Positions 1 through 6,183 of a DNA stretch of 10,105 bases are shown here, piece after piece. The notes under the pieces were generated by a model. The model was not told the origin of the DNA and searched no databases. It saw only the letters and a program-made list of their open reading frames with translations. How positions within the stretch are numbered: the first letter of the stretch is position 1; each line of letters opens with the position of its first letter. A program made the position numbers and the translations under genes. Source of the DNA: Methanomicrobiales archaeon (GTDB lineage Archaea; Halobacteriota; Methanomicrobia; Methanomicrobiales; JACTUA01); NCBI GenBank assembly GCA_028678555.1, contig JAJRDF010000030.1, positions 1 through 10,105 on the forward strand, read 5' to 3'.

Positions 1-430
1 CCAGCCGGTCCTGAAGGGAAGGAATCGCACCGGGGTCGCCAATGGCTCCCAGGGCCACCGCCGCTATCCTGCGGACGTACTCGTTTTCATCCTCCAGCGC
101 CCGGCAGAGACCGGCCACGGACCCCTGGCACCGCCGGAGGCCCAGCCCCTTGGCCGCCATGTACCGCACGTGATCCCGGGGATCCTCCAGGGCGCCGGCG
201 AGGGCAGCGCAGACCCGGGGGTCCTGAATCTGTCCCAGGGCCTCCGCCGCCCGGTACCGGACCTCCCAGCGGGGATCCCGGAGGGCGGCCACCAGGGGAT
301 CGACAGCGGCTGATCCGATGGCTGCCAGGTCCGCGGCGGCACCGGCACGGACCTGTTTGTCCATGGCATGGAGGGCCGAAAGCAACCCGTCAATCCGGGA
401 ACGTTCATCCTGGCCGGGTGAGATTCTCAC
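1..430 (-). CDS. HEAT-repeat (PBS-lyase-type) protein, partial
   Basis: The C-terminal end lies beyond the left edge; 143 residues are visible. From about residue 25 the protein is built of helical HEAT / PBS-lyase-like repeats with an exact 31-residue period: VRYRAAEALGQI (57-68), VRYMAAKGLGLR (88-99) and VRRIAAVALGAI (119-130) line up, each preceded by an acidic turn such as LEDPRD or LEDENE. Such proteins are usually protein-interaction scaffolds; the partner cannot be deduced. There is no signal peptide or membrane segment, so it is probably cytoplasmic. I chose the GTG at 430 because GGAAGAGG lies 7 nt upstream and an in-frame TAG (the stop of the upstream gene) closes the frame just before it. 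It follows the small membrane-protein gene by 15 nt and is probably the last visible gene of a three-gene operon. The family is clear; the function is unknown. Confidence 0.85.
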   Translation of the reverse strand, partial: MRISPGQDERSRIDGLLSALHAMDKQVRAGAAADLAAIGSAAVDPLVAALRDPRWEVRYRAAEALGQIQDPRVCAALAGALEDPRDHVRYMAAKGLGLRRCQGSVAGLCRALEDENEYVRRIAAVALGAIGDPGAIPSLQDRL

Positions 431-445
431 AGGCAAAGCCTCTTC

Positions 446-646
446 CTACTTCGTGAGCCCCAGCCAGACGAGAAAGATCCCGAACCCGACAAAGAGGGTC
501 GTCACCACCATATCGCTGGGGAACGCGCCGGGCAGGACGAATCCCACCAGCCCCATCAGGATCAGGAGGAGGCCCATCCCGATGACCGGGACACCGCTTT
601 TAATCGCGTACAGGCGGGTGACCGGGCACCCTTCGCCTTCCTGCAT
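446..646 (-). CDS. Small two-helix membrane protein, unknown function
   Basis: A 66-residue protein that I do not recognise. After a short polar N-terminus (MQEGEGCPVTR) there are two hydrophobic stretches, roughly residues 16-40 (rich in G, L, I, M, V) and 46-64, separated by PGAFPSD, which suggests a helical hairpin in the membrane. The ATG at 646 follows the upstream stop codon by 6 nt and has GTGAGG just before it, so it is probably co-translated with the upstream gene. The HEAT-repeat gene begins 15 nt after its stop. The tight packing supports a real gene despite its size. A role as a membrane anchor for the neighbouring soluble proteins is possible but is only inference. Confidence 0.7.
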   Translation of the reverse strand: MQEGEGCPVTRLYAIKSGVPVIGMGLLLILMGLVGFVLPGAFPSDMVVTTLFVGFGIFLVWLGLTK

Positions 647-652
647 GGTTCC

Positions 653-895
653 TCACACCGCGATCTCGAACCCGTCCAGGATCCCCCAGAAGAACTCGTG
701 CTTGTGTTTCTTCAGCCAGTCGTAGGTCCGGATAAACCGGTCCTCCTTCCGGGTCTCGAACTCGAACTTGCAGTGGGTGAGGGCGATAAGGAACCCCTTC
801 TCCTTCTCCCTCCGGGCGATGTCCAGGAACCCACCGGCGTCCAGGCTCTGCAAAACCTCGAAGACATCCCTGGGCACCCGGATTTTCGCTGTCAT
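653..895 (-). CDS. Small conserved-looking soluble protein, unknown function
   Basis: An 80-residue protein starting MTAKIRVPRDVFEVL; I do not recognise the family. It is rich in charged residues and aromatics, with a basic stretch (YDWLKKHKHEFFW, about residues 58-70) and one cysteine, and it has no membrane segment. A longer version starting at a GTG at 940 (15 more residues) is open, but the TATA box at 949-957 would put the transcript start near 925-930, downstream of that GTG. I therefore prefer the ATG at 895, although its ribosome-binding site is weak. It is the first gene of a probable operon with the small membrane protein (6-nt gap) and the HEAT-repeat protein. That it is a gene is fairly likely from the packing and promoter; its function cannot be stated. 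Confidence 0.65.
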   Translation of the reverse strand: MTAKIRVPRDVFEVLQSLDAGGFLDIARREKEKGFLIALTHCKFEFETRKEDRFIRTYDWLKKHKHEFFWGILDGFEIAV

Positions 896-948
896 CTGCT
901 TCCCGTCAGGCCGCTGTCTGCTCAGTATTCCGGAGTACACCCATGGAC

Positions 949-957
949 TATATATAT
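949..957 (-). promoter_or_regulatory. TATA box for the three-gene operon at the left edge
   Basis: An uninterrupted alternating A/T run (ATATATATA on the minus strand) lies in otherwise GC-rich DNA, between the pheS stop (988) and the ATG at 895. By the usual archaeal spacing of about 25-27 nt it predicts a transcript start near 926 and a leader of about 30 nt. A TGATCA palindrome lies just upstream (963-968). The position argues that the three downstream genes are transcribed independently of pheS. Confidence 0.55.
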
Positions 958-987
958 CCGGTGATCAGGAATCCGGGCCTCTTTCTC

Positions 988-2451
988 CTACGTTTTCCGT
1001 ACCCGGTCCTGCGCCAGGAATCCTGCCGAGGGGGTGTCCCGGATCCACCCGATATCGGACCGGTACAGCTCCCGGAGGTCTTTCAGGCCCAGCCGGAGCA
1101 TCGCCACCCGGCTCACCCCGAGGCCCCAGGCCAGCACCGGGTGCTCGATCCCCCAGGGTGCCGTCACCTCCTTCCGGAAGATGCCTGCACCCCCCAATTC
1201 CACCCAGCCCAGCCCTTCCACGTACACCTCCGGTTCCACCGACGGCTCGGTGTAGGGAAAGTAACCGGGCCGGAACCTGACCTCGGGGAATCCCATCCGG
1301 TTGTAGAACTCCCGGAGGTAGCCCAGCAGGTGCCGGAAGGTGACCCCGCGGTCCATGACGATCCCCTCCAGCTGCTCGAACTCAGGGAGGTGGGTGGCAT
1401 CAATGGCCTCCCGGCGGTACACCCGGCCGATGGCAAAGGCCTTCACCGGCGGTTCCGGGTGGAGGGCCAGGTGCTGGATGGAAAGCAGGGTCGTGTGGGT
1501 CCGGAGCACGCACTGCTCCGCCTTCCCGCTCTCCCAGGTGCCACCCCAGCCCGTGGAATCGATCCCGCCCCCCGTCTCGTGCATCTCCCGGACCCGGTCG
1601 GACCCGGGCGGCAGGGGTTCCCTCTCCCCCAGGTAGAAGGTATCCTGCATCTCCCGGGCAGGGTGGTCCTGAGGCTGGAAGAGGGCATCGAAGTTCCAGA
1701 AGGCGGACTGGACGATGTCGCCGTAGAGCTCGGTGAACCCCATCTCCAGCAGGATCATCCGCATCTCTTCGAGGAGCACCTGGTACGGGTGCACCTTCCC
1801 GGGGTAGATCCGCCGGGGCGGGGTGTCCACCCGGTAACGCCGGAGGGGGAGGTTCCGCCACGCGCCGGTGACGATCATGTCGCGGGTGAGGGTTCCCACC
1901 TCCTCCCGCAGGTCCAGGCCGGAGGCAAGGAGGGACTTTCCTGCGGCGGTGAGGCTAACCCGGTACGTGACCGTCTCCTGCGGCTCCAGGAGGCCCCGGG
2001 CCGCCAGCATGGCGGCCCCCTCGCCGGAAGGGTCCGGGGCGGTGAGGGCCCCCTCATCGGGCCCCCGGGGGGCATCGCCGGTCTTCTCTGCGATTCCTCC
2101 CTTCAGGGAGACCCAGCCCTTCTTCTTCATCCACCCGATCCCGATCCTGGCCATCGGGTGCTTCTGCAGGTCCTTCACCGGGACTGCCCCGCTGAAGGAG
2201 TCCAGCAGCTGCCGCTCGGGAAGGTCTCCCGCCTCTGCGTAGGTCTTTCCCTCTGCGGTGAGGGTATACCGGGTCCGGACTTCCCTGGTCACCTCAACAA
2301 AGCCGCGGCCGCTGCAGAGGTGGGCAAACTGGAGCGCTGCCTCGGTGGTTGACCCCAGTTCCCCCGCGATCTCCTCCAGGCCTGCCGCCCCTTTGCCCTT
2401 CAGGGCGGCGAGCAGCCGTTTTTCGTTCAGTGACAGGTCCATCGGAATCAT
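988..2451 (-). CDS. pheS: Phenylalanyl-tRNA synthetase alpha subunit
   Basis: Catalytic subunit of cytoplasmic PheRS, which charges tRNA-Phe with phenylalanine; it is active as an alpha2-beta2 tetramer with PheT. The 487 residues match the long archaeal/eukaryotic-type alpha subunit. The N-terminal ~180 residues contain winged-helix-like segments (LSLNEKRLLAALKG at 6-19; VTYRVSLTAAGKSLL at 161-175). The class II catalytic core follows: motif 1 region HPYQVLLEEMRMILLEMGF (221-239), FQPQDHPARE (258-267), RTHTT (317-321), motif 2 GRVYRREAIDATHLPEFEQ (342-360) and motif 3 AWGLGVSRVAMLRLG (441-455). The ATG at 2451 overlaps the trpS stop by 4 nt (ATGA), pointing to translational coupling; the ATG at 2442 is an alternative that sits better behind the GGAGGAGGG ribosome-binding site. 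The gene encoding the beta subunit, pheT, does not follow: the next gene has its own promoter and is unrelated. Confidence 0.97.
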   Translation of the reverse strand: MIPMDLSLNEKRLLAALKGKGAAGLEEIAGELGSTTEAALQFAHLCSGRGFVEVTREVRTRYTLTAEGKTYAEAGDLPERQLLDSFSGAVPVKDLQKHPMARIGIGWMKKKGWVSLKGGIAEKTGDAPRGPDEGALTAPDPSGEGAAMLAARGLLEPQETVTYRVSLTAAGKSLLASGLDLREEVGTLTRDMIVTGAWRNLPLRRYRVDTPPRRIYPGKVHPYQVLLEEMRMILLEMGFTELYGDIVQSAFWNFDALFQPQDHPAREMQDTFYLGEREPLPPGSDRVREMHETGGGIDSTGWGGTWESGKAEQCVLRTHTTLLSIQHLALHPEPPVKAFAIGRVYRREAIDATHLPEFEQLEGIVMDRGVTFRHLLGYLREFYNRMGFPEVRFRPGYFPYTEPSVEPEVYVEGLGWVELGGAGIFRKEVTAPWGIEHPVLAWGLGVSRVAMLRLGLKDLRELYRSDIGWIRDTPSAGFLAQDRVRKT

Positions 2452-3716
2452 CCCTCCTCCGGGAGGACCACCGCGTCCATCTTCTCCCGGAAGTCTTTCA
2501 GGAACGCCCGGACGCGCTCCAGGGTGGCCTTCTTGCAGGGCCCGCAGAGGAGTTCACCGGCCCGGCAGGCCCGGTGGATCTCCCGCAGCTCCGCATCGTC
2601 CTCCACCATGTGGAAGAGGTTCAGCAGGTACACGGAGCACCGGTCCGGTTCCCCGCCCAGCCGGCGCTGCTCCTCGACGGTGGACCTCCCGCCCGTGAGC
2701 GTGTTCATCACCTTCTTCGAGACACTCCCGTCGTCATCCACGAAGGTGAAGAGGCTCTCGGGCACAGAGGAGGACATCTTGCCCCCCTGCAGGCCGGGCA
2801 TGAAGATGTGGTAGGTGGAGGACGGAGTGTAGAAGGCGCACCCGCCCCTGGCCTGCTCGATCCGCCGCACCTCGTCCGCCACCCGCTCATGGGGGACACC
2901 CTTCACATCGATGTGCCCCTCGTACCGTTTCGAACCCGGGAATGCCCGGTAGATCAGATCCACCGCCTCATCCGGCGCGTTCTTGGACCGGACGCTGATA
3001 TGGTCCCCCCGGTCCTCCACCGTGAACATCCGGAGCTTGTGGGCGATCCCCCGGGTCAATCGGAGGTGGGGGTCCTGGTCAACGCCCACGGGTACGACCG
3101 TCGGGGCCGGGCCCGCGTCCAGCTGGGGGAAGAGGATGTCTGCCACCTGGGTGATCACCGAGACCGGATGTGCGAGGGTGGTCTCGGGCCCGAACCCGTA
3201 GATGGCGGTGAGCTCCGAGAAGTTCACCTTCGTTGCGGCCTCGAAGGCCAGGTCCTGGAGCCGGCTGTTCCGGCTCTGGTAGTAGGAGACACCCCGGTAG
3301 CCCAGGGCATACAGGCAGCGGAGGTACTCCTCCCCGTACTTCCGGCAGTCCTCCCAAGAGGTCCCCCGCACCGCGTGGGCTTCCCGGTCGGCGATGGCGA
3401 TATAGCCCTTCCCGCCCATCCGGGTATGCCAGACCACCTCCTTCATCACCATCAGGTGCCCCAGGTGGGGGTGGCCAGAGGGCATGAATCCGGTGATCAC
3501 GTAGAAGGGGGTGTGCTCCCGGATCGCCTTCGCGATGATGCCATAGTCCCGGTGCCCTTTCACGATTCCCCGGGTGAAAAATGCCGGGGGGTTGGGGATA
3601 TCAGGGAGGACCGTCTCAATGGGCTCGATCCCGAACTCGGCAAAGAGCGCCGCGTAGTCCACCTCCTGCGCCGCGCCCCACGGGCTGATCCCGGCCGGCT
3701 GGTTCCCCGCGTTCAC
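2448..3716 (-). CDS. trpS: Tryptophanyl-tRNA synthetase, archaeal type, with a cysteine motif in the C-terminal domain
   Basis: Class I synthetase that charges tRNA-Trp in the cytoplasm. The HIGH-type signature is PSGHPHLGH (residues 79-87), the second signature is GGKMSSS (311-317), and VPVGVDQDPHLRLTRG (208-223) is the conserved Rossmann-fold segment. The length (422 residues) is normal for the archaeal/eukaryotic branch. I chose the GTG at 3716 because it overlaps the endA TGA as GTGA and has GGGAG about 9 nt upstream; a frame open to 3767 would run deep into endA. The C-terminal anticodon-binding region has four cysteines, C360, C384, C391 and C394, spaced C-x23-C-x6-C-x2-C. This is nearly the C-x22-C-x6-C-x2-C pattern that holds a [4Fe-4S] cluster in Thermotoga maritima TrpRS, so a cluster may be present (inference). 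It is the middle gene of endA-trpS-pheS. Confidence 0.96.
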   Translation of the reverse strand: MNAGNQPAGISPWGAAQEVDYAALFAEFGIEPIETVLPDIPNPPAFFTRGIVKGHRDYGIIAKAIREHTPFYVITGFMPSGHPHLGHLMVMKEVVWHTRMGGKGYIAIADREAHAVRGTSWEDCRKYGEEYLRCLYALGYRGVSYYQSRNSRLQDLAFEAATKVNFSELTAIYGFGPETTLAHPVSVITQVADILFPQLDAGPAPTVVPVGVDQDPHLRLTRGIAHKLRMFTVEDRGDHISVRSKNAPDEAVDLIYRAFPGSKRYEGHIDVKGVPHERVADEVRRIEQARGGCAFYTPSSTYHIFMPGLQGGKMSSSVPESLFTFVDDDGSVSKKVMNTLTGGRSTVEEQRRLGGEPDRCSVYLLNLFHMVEDDAELREIHRACRAGELLCGPCKKATLERVRAFLKDFREKMDAVVLPEEG

Positions 3717-4720
3717 AGCTTGATTCTCCCGAACTCGATGTAGCGGATGCCTTTCTCCTGTACGCACCCAAACAACATCTTCTTTTTGACACTGTGCGCG
3801 AGCCGCACGGACCGGGCGATGGCAGACATGGTGAGCCTGATACCGGGCGGGAGCGCATGGACCAGCAGTTCCGAGTGGGTCTTGTCCCCGATGTACACCC
3901 GGAAGTGGTGCCCGAATTTGTAACCGGTCCGGGGGATGTAGCCCCTTCTGCGCAGGTCCGAGTATACCTGGGCCTTTTCACGGATCTCGCTGTCGGTGGT
4001 GGCAGCCCCATCCACCAGGGCAGCGGGCGTGAGGGGACCCCCCGTGCCCGGTACCGTGAGGACACCTTTCTCCACCAGGTGGATTACCTCCGCGGGAGAG
4101 AGGAGGAGCCGCTGTTCATCCAGGCGGGTGCCGTACCACTGCTGCGCAAGGGTTTCTGCCCCCCTGCCCCTTACCAGCACGGTGGCTCCCAGCAGTTCCC
4201 CCTCGGCCTGCACCGGCTCCTCCGCTCTCTCCATCTCCGGGAGCACGGAGGCCTTCACCCCATAGTAGGTCAGCTCGTCCTCGTCGTCCACCACCGCCAG
4301 CACGTACTCCTTGCGCATGTGAGAGGAGGTGGCCACCTCGGCCCCTGCAGCTTCGAAATCGACGAGATCCCGCTCCGAGAGAACCCGGACCAGGTACCGG
4401 GTCTTCCCTGAGCCCGGCCTTTCCCCCCTGCGGAAGACGCGGTAGTCATGAGGACCAGGCTGCACGGCATAGCCCCGTTCCCTCAGGTCCCGGTACACCA
4501 GGTAGGAGCGGAGGAACTGCCCTGTGCCCGAGAAACGGGCCAGGAGCCGGTCAAAGTCCCACCCGTCCACCCGGATCTTCTGCCGGTGGACCAGGTAGAG
4601 GGCTTCCTCGGGGACCAGCCGGAGGCCGCCGGCCTCCACCCTGCCGTAGCCGCCCTGCTGGTGGATGGGAAGGGCGTCCGGGCCCAGCCTGACCGTGTTC
4701 CCGTCGAGCGTCGCGTTCAC
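3713..4720 (-). CDS. endA: tRNA-splicing endonuclease, fused (alpha2) type
   Basis: Cuts introns out of precursor tRNAs at bulge-helix-bulge structures, leaving 2',3'-cyclic phosphate ends. The 335-residue length fits the euryarchaeal form in which two EndA units are fused, with the first unit lacking the active site, and which works as a dimer. The catalytic C-terminal half has RRRGYIPRTGYKFGHHFRVY (258-277), HSELLVHALPPG (282-293) and SVRLAHSVKKKMLF (304-317). By family pattern the triad is Y261, H271 and a lysine near 312-314. The N-terminal half has the degenerate equivalent (VYRDLRERGYAVQPG, 75-89, with no matching histidine motif). The start is a GTG at 4720 with no ribosome-binding site; a TATA box centred about 30 nt upstream suggests a leaderless transcript. 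First gene of endA-trpS-pheS; its TGA overlaps the trpS start. Confidence 0.95.
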   Translation of the reverse strand: MNATLDGNTVRLGPDALPIHQQGGYGRVEAGGLRLVPEEALYLVHRQKIRVDGWDFDRLLARFSGTGQFLRSYLVYRDLRERGYAVQPGPHDYRVFRRGERPGSGKTRYLVRVLSERDLVDFEAAGAEVATSSHMRKEYVLAVVDDEDELTYYGVKASVLPEMERAEEPVQAEGELLGATVLVRGRGAETLAQQWYGTRLDEQRLLLSPAEVIHLVEKGVLTVPGTGGPLTPAALVDGAATTDSEIREKAQVYSDLRRRGYIPRTGYKFGHHFRVYIGDKTHSELLVHALPPGIRLTMSAIARSVRLAHSVKKKMLFGCVQEKGIRYIEFGRIKL

Positions 4721-4744
4721 TGGAGAAAGGGTATGTCGGGGAGG

Positions 4745-4753
4745 TTATTTATA
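4745..4753 (-). promoter_or_regulatory. TATA box of the endA-trpS-pheS operon
   Basis: TATAAATAA on the minus strand, in GC-rich DNA, is centred about 30 nt before the endA GTG at 4720. With archaeal spacing the transcript would begin within a few bases of the start codon, which agrees with the absence of a ribosome-binding site there. Confidence 0.7.
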
Positions 4754-4826
4754 CCCCCCGGGAGGGTGCGGCGATGCCCGGTTGGCCCGGATTTCTCGTG
4801 TCACCCGTCCTGGGACAAGGTGCGGG

Positions 4827-4844
4827 AGGGGGCAGGCCCCTTTT
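4827..4844 (+). repeat. G-rich hairpin followed by a short T run
   Basis: AGGGG and CCCCT form a 5-bp stem around GCAGG, followed by TTTT. It has the shape of a weak terminator on the plus strand, but no plus-strand gene lies upstream. It shares the GGGGGCAG core with the hairpins at 4913-4932 and 5027-5045. Confidence 0.35.
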
Positions 4845-4912
4845 CCCATCGGATGATGGTGAGTATCGGTTTTCCCGGATCTCAGTCGCTGAAGTGTCCG
4901 GAGCATGCTGCC

Positions 4913-4932
4913 GGAGGGGGCCAGCCCCCTCC
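4913..4932. repeat. Perfect 8-bp inverted repeat
   Basis: GGAGGGGG and CCCCCTCC form a perfect stem with loop CCAG. It lies about 200 bp past the nfo stop in the direction of nfo transcription and could act as an end-of-transcript structure or be part of a dispersed repeat; the role is not known. Confidence 0.5.
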
Positions 4933-5026
4933 CGGCCCCTCCCCCGTGAGGATAGACCGCCAGGTCGGTTTGGTGCGACAGGGGGGATCACCCATCCCGG
5001 AACACCGGCGGGGGGTGCCCACGCGG

Positions 5027-5045
5027 CGGGGGCAGTGAGCCCCCG
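5027..5045. repeat. Perfect 7-bp inverted repeat
   Basis: CGGGGGC and GCCCCCG form a perfect stem with loop AGTGA, about 90 bp past the nfo stop. Its left arm is part of the 13-nt direct repeat that recurs at 5119-5131. Confidence 0.5.
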
Positions 5046-5135
5046 AGAGCGTCTCACCAGTACCCATGATATCGAGGAACCCGGAGGAAAACCACCATCA
5101 GGACCAGCCACATGCGGGGCGGCGGGGGCAGAGAC

Positions 5136-5978
5136 CTAAGCTGCAAGTTCCCGGACCCTGGCGAGGTTGCCCCGGTCGTCGCGGCGCTCGTCCACCGGCG
5201 TCTCGCAGATCAGGGGCAGGTCCCGGAACACCGGGTGGTGAAGGAAGGTACGGAAGCCCTCCTCGCCGATGGATCCAAGGCCGATATGCTCGTGCCGGTC
5301 CAGGTGCCCCCCCAGTTCGCCCCGGGCATCGTTCAGGTGTACAGCGTGGAGGAGGGAGAGGCCCACCACCCCGTCGAAATGATCCAGGGTTTCTCCCAGC
5401 GCCTCCGGGGTCCTCAGGTCGTAGCCCGCAGAAAAGGTGTGGCAGGTATCATAACAGATCCCCACCCGCTTCCGCTCGTCAATGCCGTCCAGGATCGACC
5501 GGAGGTCCTCGAAGGTGCCCCCCACCGAGTTCTTCTCGTCGGCCGTGGTCTCCAGAAGGAGCATCACCTTTCCCGGAGCATCCCCAAGAGCCCGGTTCAC
5601 CGCGCCGGTCACCTGCCGGTATCCCGCCGGCTTCCCTTCCCCCTTGTGGTGCCCCAGGTGGGTGACCAGGAACGGGATCCCCAGCTGGTCGCACCGCCGG
5701 AGCTCGGCGGTGAGGGTGGCCACCGACTTCCCGTAGTTCTCCCCGTCAGGTGCCGCCAGGTTCGGGAGGTATGGCATGTGGTCCACCACCGGGCCGATCC
5801 GTGTGGCTCCCAGGCTGTTCCGGAACTCCTTCACCATCGAAGCATCCAGATCGCTGAATTTCCATCCCCTCGGGTTCCGCGAGAAGATCTGATAGGTATC
5901 GCAGCCGGCGTCCACAGCCCTGGGCACTGACAGGGCGATGGAACCTGCGATGGAAACATGGACCCCCACCCTCACCAT
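5136..5978 (-). CDS. nfo: Endonuclease IV (AP endonuclease, trinuclear zinc enzyme)
   Basis: Base-excision repair enzyme that cuts DNA 5' to abasic sites and removes damaged 3' ends; a TIM barrel with three zinc ions. The length (280 residues from this start) matches the family. Every expected metal ligand is present: H67, H107, E143, D177, H180, H214, D227, H229 and E259, in the same spacing as the ligands of E. coli Nfo. Signature segments are HVSIAGS (7-13), LLETTADEKNSVGG (141-154), CYDTCHTFSAGYD (175-187), HLNDARGELGGHLDRHEHIG (214-233) and ICETP (257-261). Two ATGs are possible. I prefer 5978 because GTGAGG lies about 10 nt upstream, whereas for the ATG at 5987 that site would abut the start. 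It is divergent from chrA across a repeat-bearing gap. Its own promoter is not obvious. Confidence 0.96.
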   Translation of the reverse strand: MVRVGVHVSIAGSIALSVPRAVDAGCDTYQIFSRNPRGWKFSDLDASMVKEFRNSLGATRIGPVVDHMPYLPNLAAPDGENYGKSVATLTAELRRCDQLGIPFLVTHLGHHKGEGKPAGYRQVTGAVNRALGDAPGKVMLLLETTADEKNSVGGTFEDLRSILDGIDERKRVGICYDTCHTFSAGYDLRTPEALGETLDHFDGVVGLSLLHAVHLNDARGELGGHLDRHEHIGLGSIGEEGFRTFLHHPVFRDLPLICETPVDERRDDRGNLARVRELAA

Positions 5979-6020
5979 CCGGATCATTCCTCACAGGTGA
6001 TTCCGCGGGGATCGGTGAAA

Positions 6021-6146
6021 AAGATGCCCGGGACCCAATGGGTGCCCGGAATCCAAAAGATGCCCGGGACCCACAAGGTGCCCGGCATACAGAAGATGCC
6101 CGGGCGTTCACCAGATACCCGGGGCATCCAAACAATGCCCCGGTAC
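6021..6146. repeat. 18-bp tandem repeat array with 36-bp higher-order period
   Basis: Five units with exact 18-bp spacing fill 6021-6110, consensus AAGRTGCCCGGRAYCCAN; two more diverged units follow to about 6146. Alternate units are more alike: 6021-6056 and 6057-6092 match at 30 of 36 positions, so the array seems to have grown by doubling a two-unit block. Most units carry a CCCGGG or CCCGG core. It sits between the divergent nfo and chrA starts, ending just before the presumed chrA TATA box. It is not CRISPR (no spacers). In one plus frame it would read as KMPGTQ-WVPGIQ-like hexapeptides, but that frame then runs out of phase into chrA, so I treat the array as non-coding. It could be a protein-binding array or a minisatellite. 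Confidence 0.85.
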
Positions 6147-6153
6147 CCGAATG

Positions 6154-6160
6154 CTTATCC
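6154..6160 (+). promoter_or_regulatory. Probable TATA element of chrA
   Basis: CTTATCC is centred 27 nt before the ATG at 6184, the same arrangement as TTTATCCC before the DUF169 gene. This would give a leaderless transcript, yet AGGGGAGAG (6168-6176) has the spacing of a ribosome-binding site for the same ATG. One of the two is probably coincidental. Confidence 0.4.
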
Positions 6161-6183
6161 CCCGTGCAGGGGAGAGCTTTTTC

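Larger units (their letters stand above)
4754..5135. other. GC-rich intergenic region with hairpins and short repeats, no gene seen
   Basis: Between the endA promoter and the 3' end of nfo. Frames are open on both strands, but their translations are low-complexity in Pro, Gly and Arg, resemble no family, and no frame has a credible start. There is no tRNA-like GTTCGA arm. It contains three G-run/C-run inverted repeats, listed separately, and a 13-nt direct repeat (GCGGCGGGGGCAG at 5023-5035 and 5119-5131). These share the core GGGGGCAG or GGGGGCCAG, which suggests pieces of one dispersed repeat family. Confidence 0.5.

Noticed and set aside
943..3743. Two long plus-strand open frames (about 943-2352 and 2349-3743) opposite pheS and trpS
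   Set aside because: They read as Pro-, Gly-, Arg- and His-rich sequence with no family features, and they lie antisense to two certain synthetase genes. High G+C at third codon positions removes stop codons from this antisense frame.
4774..5139. A protein-coding gene in the gap between endA and nfo
   Set aside because: Frames on both strands give low-complexity sequence, no credible start or ribosome-binding site, and are full of inverted repeats.
6021..6146. CRISPR array
   Set aside because: The repeats are head-to-tail with no unique spacers, and no cas genes are nearby.
6151..6183. An upstream ATG extending chrA by 11 residues
   Set aside because: It overlaps the presumed TATA element and lacks a ribosome-binding site, while the ATG at 6184 has a good one and gives a normal family N-terminus.
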